The position numbers and the translations under genes were made by a program. A stretch of 64,000 nucleotides of DNA, from contig NZ_PQDH01000007.1 of NCBI RefSeq assembly GCF_002964605.1, positions 62,001 through 126,000 of the forward strand, written 5' to 3'. Positions 28,475-38,100 of the stretch are shown in pieces. The notes beneath the pieces were generated by a model that saw nothing but the letters and a program-made list of their open reading frames with translations, did no database searches and was not told the origin of the DNA. Position 1 is the stretch's first letter; every line of letters begins with the position of its first letter. The DNA is from Vallitalea okinawensis (GTDB taxonomy: Bacteria > Bacillota > Clostridia > Lachnospirales > PQDH01).

Positions 28475-29458
28475 TTACAACTTAATCCATTTCCCAGTTT
28501 CATAAGATTCTCTGACTGCATCCATTACGTGTATATTCTTAATACTTTCCTCAGGTGTTATAGGAACATTACTATCATTCTTAATTGCGGAAGCAAAGGC
28601 TTCAAATTCTAATCGATATTGGTCTACTGGATCAAATTCAACCTTTCTTTTGCCTAGCCCTGTTTCAACAATAATATTTCCCTTAACATCAGGAAAATCA
28701 TTAAAAGGTATAGTGACAGTTATCTTTCCACCTGTACCATATATGGTAACCTCTTGTTGATTAGAAGTCTGTGTCCCCACTGTGAATAGACACCTAGCAG
28801 TACCAAAATCAAGAATACCTGAAGTAAGTACATCTGTACTAAATTCTTGGTCTTCTTCTGCTAACGCTATTACTTTCCTAGGTTCCTCATCTAATAGATA
28901 TCTGGCTGTAGAGATGGCATAACATCCTATATCATAAAGAGCACCGCCTCCATAGGCTTTAATATTTCGGATATTTTTTGAATCCTTATTATTATATGTA
29001 AAAATTGAATGAATAGCAGTTACTCGCCCAATCCCACCAGTTTTAACAATTTCCTTTGCTCTATTCCATTTAGGATGAAACCGATACATAAAGGCTTCCA
29101 TTAACTTTACATTTCTTTCCTTGACATATGCAGCAACTACTTTAGCTTCATCAGCGTCTAAGGCTAGTGGTTTTTCACAAATAATATGTTTCCCTGCATC
29201 TGCACATTTTTTAATCCATTCAGCATGCATATGATTAGGTAGTGGAATATATACAGCTTCAATTTTTTTATCTTGAAGAAGCTGATCGTATGAATCATAA
29301 AATACAGGGATATTCCATTCTTTGCTTGCTTTTTTTGCTTTCTCTTTATTTCTAGACGCTATGGCATAAACTTCTATTTGATTGGAATGCTGAAGTGGTA
29401 AACAACATCTAAGAAAAAAGTGGCCCGAAACCCCAAGTACACCTATTTTCATTTTCAT
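28475..29458 (-). CDS. Gfo/Idh/MocA-family oxidoreductase
   Basis: 327 aa. An N-terminal Rossmann fold (MKIGVLGVSGHF, with the loop ASRNKEKA binding NAD(P)) is followed by EKPLALDADEA (about residues 94-104), the family's conserved EKP that carries the catalytic lysine, and a C-terminal alpha/beta domain with GGGALYDIGCYAI. Members oxidise or reduce sugars or cyclitols. It is the first gene of the probable operon with the AraC regulator and GH38 mannosidase, so a mannose-derived or other sugar substrate is likely. Starts with ATG behind GGAAGG. Confidence 0.92.
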   Translation of the reverse strand: MKMKIGVLGVSGHFFLRCCLPLQHSNQIEVYAIASRNKEKAKKASKEWNIPVFYDSYDQLLQDKKIEAVYIPLPNHMHAEWIKKCADAGKHIICEKPLALDADEAKVVAAYVKERNVKLMEAFMYRFHPKWNRAKEIVKTGGIGRVTAIHSIFTYNNKDSKNIRNIKAYGGGALYDIGCYAISTARYLLDEEPRKVIALAEEDQEFSTDVLTSGILDFGTARCLFTVGTQTSNQQEVTIYGTGGKITVTIPFNDFPDVKGNIIVETGLGKRKVEFDPVDQYRLEFEAFASAIKNDSNVPITPEESIKNIHVMDAVRESYETGKWIKL

Positions 29459-29485
29459 AACAGATTCCTTCCTTTCTTTTTTCTA

Positions 29486-29521
29486 ATTATACCTCATGGG
29501 TGCTGAGAATGAAATGCATTT
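29486..29521 (-). promoter_or_regulatory. Promoter region with palindrome, oxidoreductase-AraC-GH38 operon
   Basis: A perfect TATAAT (29491-29486, minus strand) lies about 30 nt upstream of the oxidoreductase start. A 10-bp palindrome AAATGCATTT (29512-29521) covers the poor -35 position, as expected for an activator- or repressor-controlled promoter. The AraC protein encoded downstream is the obvious candidate. Confidence 0.4.
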
Positions 29522-29562
29522 TATTAATAACTTCATTAAGCTAGTCTTAAAATAATACTATC

Positions 29563-30054
29563 TTAATGATTGGCTAATTCATCTAACGCATCATCACAAA
29601 CCCTGAATACTGTCCATTCATCCATAGCTTCCGCACCAATACCATAATAGAATTCAACCGAAGAAGTGTTCCAATTTAAACACCACCACTCTAGGCGACC
29701 ACAATCACGTTCTTTGGCTAGACGCGCCAGATAGGAAAGCATCTCTTTACCTATGCCCTTTCCTCTCATCTCTGGTTTTACATATAGGTCCTCAAGATAA
29801 ATCCCTGGCTTTCCTAAAAAAGTTGAAAAATTATGAAAAAATAAAGCAAAACTTACTGGCTTACCTTTGTATTCACCTATAATAACTTCAGCTGCTTTTT
29901 TTACAAATAAAGAATCATATAATATTTCCTCAGTTGCAACTACTTCATCTAAAAGTTTCTCGTATTCTGCAAGTTCTTTTATAAACCCTAGTATTAATGG
30001 CACATCTTTTTCATTAGCAAATCGAAGATTAAATTCTTTTGTAATTGACTCCAT
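29563..30054 (-). CDS. GNAT-family N-acetyltransferase
   Basis: 163 aa, a complete GNAT fold. The acetyl-CoA-binding motif is PEMRGKGIGKEMLSYL (about 94-109). GIYLEDLYV precedes it and LEWWCLNWNTSSVEFYYGIGA follows, as in the spermidine/thialysine-type acetyltransferases (SSAT-like), which transfer acetyl from acetyl-CoA to an amine. Starts with ATG behind GGGAGG. It is transcribed alone, from an apparent extended -10 promoter (TGATATAAT, about 30084-30092). The amine substrate is not known. Confidence 0.9.
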   Translation of the reverse strand: MESITKEFNLRFANEKDVPLILGFIKELAEYEKLLDEVVATEEILYDSLFVKKAAEVIIGEYKGKPVSFALFFHNFSTFLGKPGIYLEDLYVKPEMRGKGIGKEMLSYLARLAKERDCGRLEWWCLNWNTSSVEFYYGIGAEAMDEWTVFRVCDDALDELANH

Positions 30055-30083
30055 TCCTTATTCCTCCCAATAGTCTTTGCTCA

Positions 30084-30092
30084 ATTATATCA
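30084..30092 (-). promoter_or_regulatory. Extended -10 promoter of the acetyltransferase gene
   Basis: TGATATAAT on the minus strand (30092-30084), about 30 nt upstream of the start codon. No good -35 is visible. Confidence 0.4.
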
Positions 30093-30231
30093 CAACTTTA
30101 TTTTACAAAAAAACCTTTAATTTGTCCGTAGATTTTCAAACTTTTATTGTATATAATAATAATTAGAATATATAGTTCAGCAACTCCCATAAAATTTTTA
30201 TTATTATTTTTAGTAAAATTAAAAGAAATTG

Positions 30232-30260
30232 TTGATAACGAACATGTGTTTGTATATAAT
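30232..30260 (+). promoter_or_regulatory. Promoter of the 87-aa gene
   Basis: TTGATA (30232-30237), 17 nt, then TATAAT (30255-30260), ending 22 nt before the ATG at 30283. Confidence 0.65.
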
Positions 30261-30282
30261 AATACTATGGAAGGTGAAGATC

Positions 30283-30546
30283 ATGAAAGTTATCAACAGA
30301 TCAATTGATGTCATTACTTGGACAAAAGATGACGGATCTATATATCCGTTTAAATTTCGAATTACAGAAGATAGTGATGAACGACACACTTACAATATAG
30401 ATAAAATTCTAACCATAGATGAAGACAAAATACTTGGGAAACCTATTTATAAATATACCTGTCTTATTCAGATGAGTAATATACAAAAGATTTGTGAGAT
30501 TAGATACCATAAAGATACGATGAAATGGTCATTATTCAAAGTATAG
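30283..30546 (+). CDS. Small conserved hypothetical protein, 87 aa
   Basis: Start chosen at the ATG at 30283 behind GGAAGGTGA; the longer frame from 30229 would begin inside the promoter. A small soluble beta-rich protein beginning MKVINRSIDVITWTKDDG and ending KWSLFKV. Proteins of this size and pattern, with an RFKI/KFRI strand early and a W-FK end, occur in many Clostridia, as far as I recall, with no assigned function. It is followed after 92 bp by an XRE regulator in the same direction and may share its transcript. Confidence 0.65.
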   Translation: MKVINRSIDVITWTKDDGSIYPFKFRITEDSDERHTYNIDKILTIDEDKILGKPIYKYTCLIQMSNIQKICEIRYHKDTMKWSLFKV

Positions 30547-30638
30547 CAGGAATCGATACTTCGCTAGATCATTTTTACATGTAATGTATTGAAATTTACT
30601 ACACCATACTAGTGATTTAGCTCAAGAAAGGTGATATT

Positions 30639-30995
30639 ATGATCGGTGAACAACTTAAGCACCTGCGTATGGAGCATAAAAAAACCCAACAAGAAGTTGC
30701 TGACTTGTTAGGGATAAGGTGTAAAGCATATGCTCAATATGAATCCAATGAACTACAACTAAGCTTTAATCAATTAGTTGAAGTAGCAGATTTATACCAT
30801 GTTACAATGGATTATTTATTAGATCGTACACATATCAAATACTCAGATGATCCATATGATGAAAAGTTACTTATATTATATCAACAATTGAAAGAACGCC
30901 CTCTTTTAAACAAACTATTAGATATTGCCCTTATCGCCACTGATGATGAATTGACTGAAGCCTACAACCAGATAAAGTTTAAAAAATTAGGATAA
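30639..30995 (+). CDS. XRE-family HTH transcriptional regulator
   Basis: 118 aa. A Cro/CI-type helix-turn-helix covers residues 5-60 (LKHLRMEHKKTQQEVADLLG, then AYAQYESNE) and ends with the common VTMDYLLDRT phrase. The C-terminal 50 residues are helical and end with DDELTEAYNQIKF, a tail closely similar to that of the XRE protein at 31394. The two are probably paralogues. Starts with ATG behind AAAGGTGA. A perfect 44-bp palindrome follows the stop. Confidence 0.88.
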   Translation: MIGEQLKHLRMEHKKTQQEVADLLGIRCKAYAQYESNELQLSFNQLVEVADLYHVTMDYLLDRTHIKYSDDPYDEKLLILYQQLKERPLLNKLLDIALIATDDELTEAYNQIKFKKLG

Positions 30996-31005
30996 AGTTA
31001 ATGAA

Positions 31006-31049
31006 CAAAGTAAAAGGAGATAGATGATCATCTATCTCCTTTTACTTTG
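31006..31049. terminator. Perfect 44-bp palindrome after an XRE gene
   Basis: Both 22-nt arms (31006-31027 and 31028-31049) are exact reverse complements with no spacer. It starts 11 nt after the XRE stop. The RNA form would be a very stable stem; no long T-run follows, so it may also be an mRNA-end stabiliser or a protein site. Confidence 0.65.
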
Positions 31050-31393
31050 CCGTATCATGTTTACAGGTTAATTATGTGTACTTATCCTAAGCTTTTAATA
31101 TGTACTTTTCCTTTTACTCACCTCTAATTAGCTTTGCCAGCTTTCCTATTCGGTAACATTATATGTTCCATAAGGTTCATGAATCCTTACATAACAGTAT
31201 AAATAATAGGAAATCAGGTAAAATGGCCTAAATGGATGTAATAATTAGAGATTTACTAGTTATTTACTTGATGTGCTTTCCAGTTATCATTATAAACTAA
31301 CAATTTGTTAATGTCAATCACTAAAGTTAACTTATCGTTAACTTAATTGATAAAGCCAATTTGTTAGTGATAAACTAGACAAGAGGTGTTAAA
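31050..31393. other. Intergenic region upstream of the second XRE gene
   Basis: About 340 bp without a gene. The last 100 bp hold the operators and promoter listed separately; the rest is AT-rich with no feature I can support. Confidence 0.45.
31297..31376 (+). promoter_or_regulatory. Operators and promoter of the XRE gene at 31394
   Basis: ACTAACAA-T-TTGTTAAT (31297-31313), the inverted repeat AAGTTAAC/GTTAACTT (31324-31344) and a further half-site TTGTTAGT (about 31361) crowd around a promoter with TTGATA at 31347-31352 and TAAACT at 31371-31376. The layout fits a repressor with several sites (inference: the XRE protein itself). Confidence 0.5.
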
Positions 31394-31765
31394 ATGTTGA
31401 ATAAAAGGTTGAAGGAACTACGTATTCAAAGATCGTTGACTCAAAAAGAAATAGCAAATATATTTAATATGTCAAATGCGCGATATAATCAATATGAAAC
31501 TGGTAAAAGAACACCCGACTATGAAACACTGAATACATTTGCAGATTATTATAATGTTTCTGTTGACTACTTATTAGGTCGAACACGTTTAAGCAATTAC
31601 GAATATGTTTATGAACCAAGATTTTTAGAACTATTAAAAGAACTTCAGAACCGCAGTGTATTGCAAAATTTATTGTTGGCTGCTTGTGAAGCTAGTGATG
31701 ATGAAATTCTTAAAATCCATGAATACATTGAATTTATTCTGTATCAAAACGCAAAAAAATCTTAG
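31394..31765 (+). CDS. XRE-family HTH transcriptional regulator
   Basis: 123 aa. Helix-turn-helix at residues 4-60 (LKELRIQRSLTQKEIANIFN, ARYNQYETGKRTPDYETL), ending in VSVDYLLGRT; the C-terminal helical tail contains LLAACEASDDEILKIHEYIEF, matching the pattern of the XRE protein at 30639. Starts with ATG behind AGAGGTG. Several inverted repeats around its promoter suggest autoregulation. It is single, with no neighbour in the same direction within 280 bp. Confidence 0.88.
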   Translation: MLNKRLKELRIQRSLTQKEIANIFNMSNARYNQYETGKRTPDYETLNTFADYYNVSVDYLLGRTRLSNYEYVYEPRFLELLKELQNRSVLQNLLLAACEASDDEILKIHEYIEFILYQNAKKS

Positions 31766-31865
31766 ATTAAATCAACAAATTCTTTTTACAGAATATTAGT
31801 ACATACTTTCAGCAAATACATATTATTAATTAATATATACATATTACTTATGCAGTTATAGGTAT

Positions 31866-31890
31866 CAGGTGGAGCTTTTTGCTCCACCTG
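31866..31890 (+). terminator. Hairpin terminator after the XRE gene
   Basis: A perfect 10-bp stem CAGGTGGAGC / GCTCCACCTG with a T5 loop, 100 nt after the XRE stop. No T-run follows, so efficiency is uncertain. Confidence 0.5.
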
Positions 31891-32047
31891 TATCATATAG
31901 AAAAGTTCCGCTACTTCTTCCTTTAGAAGTTTTTTCTTTCGAAAATATTCTTAGTATTCATTAAAGGTTCTGTTTAGAAAGTAAGCCAACTTTCTTTCAA
32001 GTCACTTTTTTCATATACTATACCAATCACACTTGTAGGAGCTCATC

Positions 32048-33424
32048 ATGATTAGAAATAAAGTTAATACCTTAAGAAATTTAATTGTGGGAGTTAATAC
32101 CTCAATTCCCCTAATTTCAGGCCAGAGTGTAAGAGCTATAAATTTTGATAATGCAGCAACAACCCCTCCGTTCAAAAGCGTTATGAATGCTGTCAACAAT
32201 TTCTCACCATGGTATTCCTCCATCCATAGGGGGGCAGGGTATAAATCTGTCATATCATCAGTTCGTTACGAACAAGCTAGAAAAACAATTGGTGAATTTG
32301 TTGGTGCTGATCCAGATCTAGACGCCATTATCTTTGTTAAAAATACAACTGAAGCTCTTAATAAACTGTCCTATCGACTTTATGAGCAATGCTCAGATTG
32401 TGTTATTCTATCCACTTTAATGGAGCACCATTCTAATGATCTACCTTGGCGTGAAAATTATCATATTGACTACATTGCCATTGATGAGTTAGGTCGCTTA
32501 TCTTTAGAAGATCTTGAGATGAAACTAAAATGCTACAGTGGTCGAGTTAAATTGGTTACAATAACCGGTGCCAGTAATGTTACAGGTCATATCAACCCCA
32601 TTAATGAAATTGCTGATTTAACCCATCGTTATGGTGCTAAGTTACTAGTAGATGGAGCTCAACTTGTTCCGCATGCTGAAGTAAACATGAAAAGTCATTC
32701 AGATATAGAGCACATTGATTTTCTCGTTTTTTCTGCTCATAAAATGTATGCGCCTTTTGGTTCTGGTGTATTAATTGGACCAAGAAATTACTTTGAAAAG
32801 GGTAGTCCTGACCTTAAAGGTGGCGGAACTGTCAAAATTGTGACAAAAGATATTGTTCTTTGGGATGATCCTCCACATAAGGATGAAGCAGGAACTCCAA
32901 ATCTGATGGGTGTAATCGCTTTAGACGCTGCTATCAAAACTCTCAAAAAGATTGGTATGAAAAAGATTGAAGATTATGAACGCTACTTGACACAATACGC
33001 TCTTAAGAGATTAATCAAACTAGAAGATATAGAAATCTACGGGGACTATATTCAATCAGAAAATAAAGTAAGTATTATTACCTTTAATATTAAAGGTATC
33101 CCACACGATATTGTAGCTAATTATTTATCCTTGGAATGCGGTATTGCCGTAAGGAATGGATGCTTTTGTGCCCAACCATATGTTCAGAAGTTACTTCATG
33201 TAACAACAAATGAAATAATGAATCATATAAAAAATCCAAATAAACCTCATCCAGGTATGGTAAGGATGAGCTTCGGTCTCTATAATACCATTGACGAGAT
33301 TGATGACATGATCAATGCCCTAGAAGAATTAATTACACATAGATCCTATTATTTAGAAAAGTATGAACATCTTATGGATAGTATATCATCTCGAACATTT
33401 AATCCTCTAAAGGATGGGGATTAA
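32048..33424 (+). CDS. Class V aminotransferase-fold PLP enzyme, cysteine desulfurase-like
   Basis: 458 aa. Seen: INFDNAATTPP (start of the fold), MEHHSNDLPW, the PLP-aspartate region LLVDGAQLVPH, the Schiff-base lysine in FSAHKMYAPFGSGVL (near residue 234) and RNGCFCAQPYV near residue 370. The last has cysteines at the position of the sulfur-accepting loop of SufS-type enzymes. By family it would take sulfur from cysteine (or a related lyase reaction). No SufU, NifU or other iron-sulfur assembly gene is next to it, so it may serve another pathway. Starts with ATG behind TAGGAG. About 45 N-terminal residues precede the usual start of the fold. Ends before a dispersed repeat and a bidirectional terminator. 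Confidence 0.87.
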   Translation: MIRNKVNTLRNLIVGVNTSIPLISGQSVRAINFDNAATTPPFKSVMNAVNNFSPWYSSIHRGAGYKSVISSVRYEQARKTIGEFVGADPDLDAIIFVKNTTEALNKLSYRLYEQCSDCVILSTLMEHHSNDLPWRENYHIDYIAIDELGRLSLEDLEMKLKCYSGRVKLVTITGASNVTGHINPINEIADLTHRYGAKLLVDGAQLVPHAEVNMKSHSDIEHIDFLVFSAHKMYAPFGSGVLIGPRNYFEKGSPDLKGGGTVKIVTKDIVLWDDPPHKDEAGTPNLMGVIALDAAIKTLKKIGMKKIEDYERYLTQYALKRLIKLEDIEIYGDYIQSENKVSIITFNIKGIPHDIVANYLSLECGIAVRNGCFCAQPYVQKLLHVTTNEIMNHIKNPNKPHPGMVRMSFGLYNTIDEIDDMINALEELITHRSYYLEKYEHLMDSISSRTFNPLKDGD

Positions 33425-33425
33425 A

Positions 33426-33473
33426 CAAGAAAGTATGGTTCTTTTAAAGCAAATCGCAGTACTTTCTTACACT
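33426..33473. repeat. Dispersed 48-bp inverted repeat, copy A
   Basis: AAGAAAGTA at the left and TACTTTCTT at the right can pair. It matches the copy at 45830-45877 at 42 of 48 positions without gaps. It begins 2 nt after the desulfurase stop. Confidence 0.65.
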
Positions 33474-33476
33474 AAA

Positions 33477-33521
33477 AAAAAGTAAGAGGTTTATCATTTA
33501 ACATGATCCCTTTTACTTTTT
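33477..33521. terminator. Bidirectional terminator (desulfurase / YwmB-like)
   Basis: An outer stem AAAAAGTAAGAGG with CCCTTTTACTTTTT (imperfect) and an inner stem ATCAT/ATGAT lie between two convergent genes, with A/T tails on both sides. Confidence 0.65.
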
Positions 33522-33535
33522 CTATTTTCCTTAAA

Positions 33536-34267
33536 TTAATATTCGATATTTATTATAGGAGTTCCCATATAAAGCAACGTTTGATCTCTAACATCGTCAT
33601 AAGTTATGGCTACATCAATATTAACTTTTTTTCCTGAAAAGATGATAAATTTGTTAATGTGGCGTGAATAGCCATAGGCATTATAAAACTCATGAGAATC
33701 TAATTCATCAACCACTCTCATATCCATATAACTTTCTATTTGCTTAAATAGATCTGACTTATTCTCTAATAAATTTCCTGGGGAATAACCTACTAATGTA
33801 TGATTGGAGACTGGCTCTCCGCCAAAAGCTCTTAATACATCTTCAGATTTCTTCATTAAACTTTCTACAGCTTCAAATTGATCAAAGATATGATAATTAA
33901 TAATTGCATAGTAATTGCCATTACTAAATTTTTGTACTTGAATTTCAGTTGTAACACTTTTGGCCTCTTTTGTGATTGTACAAATGGTACTGTTTTTTGA
34001 ATCAATGAAGTTAAACTGATAAGGTTGCTCAAGTCCTAATTGCTCCGCAATCATCATACACATTTTATCTGCTGTATAGCCATAATAGTTTTCAGTATCC
34101 TCATTTAACTTAATCCAAATATTTGCTTCCGCCCTTTCAAGCTGAAATTCTACATCCTCATAACAGTCAATCATATTTCTTTCATCTGTCGCATATGTAA
34201 TCAGCTGAAAACCAAGAAACAGTAAGAAAATAAAAAGCAAACTAGCAATGATTGGTTTCTTCTTCAT
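33536..34267 (-). CDS. YwmB-like exported protein (TATA-box-binding-like fold)
   Basis: 243 aa from the ATG at 34267, 4-5 nt after GGGTGAT. An N-terminal hydrophobic segment (about 5-25, ending QLITYA) exports or anchors it. The C-terminal half, ending with YMGTPIINIEY, matches the end of YwmB-family proteins, which have a TATA-box-binding-protein-like fold and no known function in Firmicutes. In the genome order it follows the SLH/fibronectin operon with a 63-bp gap, so it could be the last gene of that transcript. Confidence in the family is moderate. Confidence 0.68.
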   Translation of the reverse strand: MKKKPIIASLLFIFLLFLGFQLITYATDERNMIDCYEDVEFQLERAEANIWIKLNEDTENYYGYTADKMCMMIAEQLGLEQPYQFNFIDSKNSTICTITKEAKSVTTEIQVQKFSNGNYYAIINYHIFDQFEAVESLMKKSEDVLRAFGGEPVSNHTLVGYSPGNLLENKSDLFKQIESYMDMRVVDELDSHEFYNAYGYSRHINKFIIFSGKKVNIDVAITYDDVRDQTLLYMGTPIINIEY

Positions 34268-34330
34268 ATTTATCACCCATTAAAATCATTGCCAGTCTGC
34301 CAAAAATTTATACGTTATATTATCAACTTA

Positions 34331-35179
34331 TTACTTTACATCTTTCAAAGATAAAATTCCTCGGTTCAAGAGAATAGCACAATCTTCACGCGTGGCATTT
34401 CGATTAGGCTCATTATAAAAAGCATCACTATATTGAATCAAATCTGCTTCATATAAACTTTGCATATTGTCATCAGCCCAATGCTTACCCCCAGTATTCA
34501 TACTAGCTTTATCTTTTGCCTCATAGAATATAAATGTACGGTCGATCATAGCTGCTACTTCACCAATCGTCACTCTATCCTCTGGTACAAAATTATTACC
34601 GTCTTTTCCTGAAACAATTCCTTTATTAGCTAAAGCAATAATGTAAGGTGCTGACCATCTATCACTGCTCACATCTGAAAAACCAGAAGTTAAACCCACT
34701 TCAATTTCTAAACCTGCAACTTTTGCTAACATAACAGCAAATTCTTCTCTTGTTACTGAATTGGCAGGTTTAAAGGTGCCTTCTGGGTACCCATTAACGA
34801 TCCCTTGATAGTATAAGTTTAGTATAGCATCTTTACTTTCACTTTCTCCATTAACATCCGAAAATGGTTGGTCATCGTCGCCCTGCATCAACATAATGTT
34901 AATAGGAAATTGAATCTCATCAAGAAGAAGAGAGATTTCAGCAACACTATCATCCCCTACACCTGTGTCATAGAAAATAACTGCCATATCATCGTCAATA
35001 ACCTCAAATCCCTGAATTTTGATGTTTTCATCCTTTGCCTCAGACCACTTTAGCTGCACATTAGCTTTTTGGTCTGATATAGGTTCCATTTCGTATACAA
35101 CACGTGCTTCAGCACTAGCAACGGTAACTGTAAACATAAATACTAAAATGCTGCTTATTAATCTATAGACATTCTTCAT
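34331..35179 (-). CDS. SLH domain surface protein, 282 aa
   Basis: Start at the ATG at 35179 behind AGAGGTGAT, only 11 nt after the stop of the large fibronectin-III gene upstream, so cotranslation is likely. Signal peptide of about 23 residues (VTVASAEA). A short beta domain (about 25-105) is followed by three SLH repeats (about 108-282; NGYPEGTFKPANSVTREEFAVML, SDRWSAPYIIALANKGIVSG, GKHWADDNMQSLYEADLI). The SLH part dominates the protein, so it may act as a small wall-anchored partner for the two large proteins encoded just before it. Confidence 0.83.
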   Translation of the reverse strand: MKNVYRLISSILVFMFTVTVASAEARVVYEMEPISDQKANVQLKWSEAKDENIKIQGFEVIDDDMAVIFYDTGVGDDSVAEISLLLDEIQFPINIMLMQGDDDQPFSDVNGESESKDAILNLYYQGIVNGYPEGTFKPANSVTREEFAVMLAKVAGLEIEVGLTSGFSDVSSDRWSAPYIIALANKGIVSGKDGNNFVPEDRVTIGEVAAMIDRTFIFYEAKDKASMNTGGKHWADDNMQSLYEADLIQYSDAFYNEPNRNATREDCAILLNRGILSLKDVK

Positions 35180-35190
35180 GTTTATCACCT

Positions 35191-38100
35191 CTAATCAATA
35201 AATGCATTGAGCATATAGAATAAATTCCCATAAGTTAAAGCTTCATTAGGATTTTCTAATTCTTTTTCACTGATGAGCTCAATGTCATAAGCTTTAGCCA
35301 TTATTTGGTCTCGTTCTGATAATGAAGGGTTAGCATAAAGCTGCTGACCTTCTAGTAACTCATAGGTTTTTACTAAGATTTCCGTTGCCTCATAATGAGT
35401 AATGGTATCATTTAAAGAAATATTATTTGAAACAATTCCAGCTCGAATGAGTTGTGTCATTTCTTCATCATATAAGTTTTGATCAAGTTGAATATCTTTC
35501 TGACCATTAACTATGCCTAATACTAGATTAGCTATTTCTTCAACTTGTACTGCTTCATTAGGATCATAGTTATCTTCATAACCTGTTATATTATAGTCTT
35601 TTAATACTTCTTTTCGATAAGTCTCACTCCAATGGCTAACATTTTTAACTGTATCCTCATTGGTAAATAATCCATAGCTACCAACTACTTCTGTCTCAAA
35701 AACAACAAGACCTGCATCTTTTTCTAAGTAACCATTGGCTCGTGTCCATTTGCTGGTTTCAGGATTATAGACGTATGCATCAGCTTCTTTTTCAGTAAAC
35801 TCATATCGACTGTTGGGTCTTAACTTAACATCAAAAGCTTCTGAGGTATACACAATATTATAACTGGTCATCTCATTTGTAACATTAATATTCATATCAT
35901 AAGTATCTGACAATGTATCATCTACACCTTCAGGTATATTGTTTCCTTGCTTGCTTTCTGATACTTTATCGATAGTCATTGTCACAATTGGTTCACTACC
36001 ATATTGATAAAAATCATTGGATGCAACATTATTAAATGTATCATAAGGTAGCTCAAGAAGCATATTACCTGTATTGATCATCAACGCTACCTGTTGCTCT
36101 TGAAAAGCCTGCATGATCGTGTCCGGTATCGTTATTACCCATGAATCAATAGGTTCTTTTTTATATTTACGAATATCAACTTCATAATTTTCACTATGAT
36201 TACTAATCAGCTCGGTAATTAAACGTTGATCCACGTTATTATCATCATCATCATCTGAACGAAAACGATATTCAAGTTGATTTTTATCTTTATCGTAGAT
36301 TAATTCAAAATCATCATCAGGTAGAATTTCTTTACTTGGGTCTACCATCCCATCATACTCTTCACCTGTTATTGAAGTAACTAGGAAAATTGTAGGTGAA
36401 TATTTATAGGATTCTTTAACAATTTCCTTACTAATTTCAGACATGGTAATTGTAACTTTTGTTTTCATTCTGATATAGTAAATTCGATTAGCTATAAGGT
36501 TTTCTACAAGGACTAGATTTTTATCCAGTATCTTAACTTGTCCTTGTGTACCACCTATGCTTTCATCTGTTATTTCAGCCCTTATGGCATCTAAGAACAG
36601 TGGATTATCGGATACTTCTAATAGATAAGAAAACTTCTTTTCAACTTTATTCTGCGTACCTTCATCTTCTTTTCCATAAGTATCATCAGAATCTAACACC
36701 CATTCTACAGTAATATAATCCTTACCTATAGGCTCATCAATATCGTGCTCAGTAATTTTTAAATAGGACCCCATTCCCACACCTCGAGGAGGATCTGGAG
36801 CATCTAAATCAGTTGTTTTACCCATTACAGGTGAGCTCCAACTGGAGGATTCCCCATTTGCTTTTGATGTGGCTTGAATCCAGAAATAATAAGTGGTATC
36901 AGGAAATAAATCATCAACTACTGTACTATAATCATCAATGAATGATGGAATACTTCCCTCATCATAATCATTCGTGATATCCCATTCAAATTCTTTTGAT
37001 TTGGTGAACTCTTCTTCAGTACCATATCGAATGCTATAGTCAAAAGCATCATTATAGTCCCAAATTAATTTCATTTCAACGTCACTATAACCACTTGTTA
37101 CTTCTAGGTAAGGAACAGTTGGTTTGGGGGTGAGCGGTTCATCGGTTTCTAAAGTTTTAACGACAGCAGTTGCTGGATAATAACTCATTAAAATATCACC
37201 ATTGGCCATTTCTCGATAGGGCTTAAGCAAAAAGAGATAGATTTCATTTGGCTGCAACCCTGTCTGCTCATAAGAAATAACATTTGTATCGGCAGGGTCT
37301 CTGACTACATCAATGTTTTGCCAGTCTAGTTCAACCTGCCCACTTGCTTCTTTCTCCATTAGATCTTTAACGTATTGGTCTAAGGTATAGTCTGGACTAG
37401 TTTCACGAATAATTTTTAATTCTTTTTCAACATCTTCATAATCTAATTTTAAAAGATCATACTTCACATCAGAAACCCCATAAGGGTCTTCTCCCATATC
37501 AACTTTACGTGAAATAAAATTATCATCAAACTCTGTTATACCTATATAATCTCTTAGCTCAGCTACATCATCTTGGGTCAACAATTCAAAATACTGACCA
37601 CCAGTAACTGGATCTTCGTAAACATCTCCATTACTATCTACCCAAACCTCATGACTCCAAGCTGTTATTTGAGTATTGGGGTCATTAGCGTCTTCTGGTT
37701 TTGACGACAATATTTCATACCACTCTTCATACCATTGAAGCTTTGTTGTCGTAGTCGTTACGTCAATTACCTCTAGTGGAGGATTGGACATGGTTGGTGG
37801 TGCAAAGGCATCACCATCATAACTAAAGTAAATGGAGGTTAATGCAGGATCAGATAGGATAAATTCTTGACCATACTTCTTTTTAGCTAATACTTGTATG
37901 TAATAAATTTGACCTGGGACAATATCCCTCATTTCTGCTGCTTCTGCATCATAATACTGGTCTAAAATATATGAAAAGCCTAATACAGTATCATCCGTAT
38001 TCTTTATTTGCAGCTCTTCTTCTAAGTTTGAACTGTATAACTTGTCTTCTATTAACTTATCAGCAGTTGCCAGTGCATTCAAATCATCAGTTACCCATAT

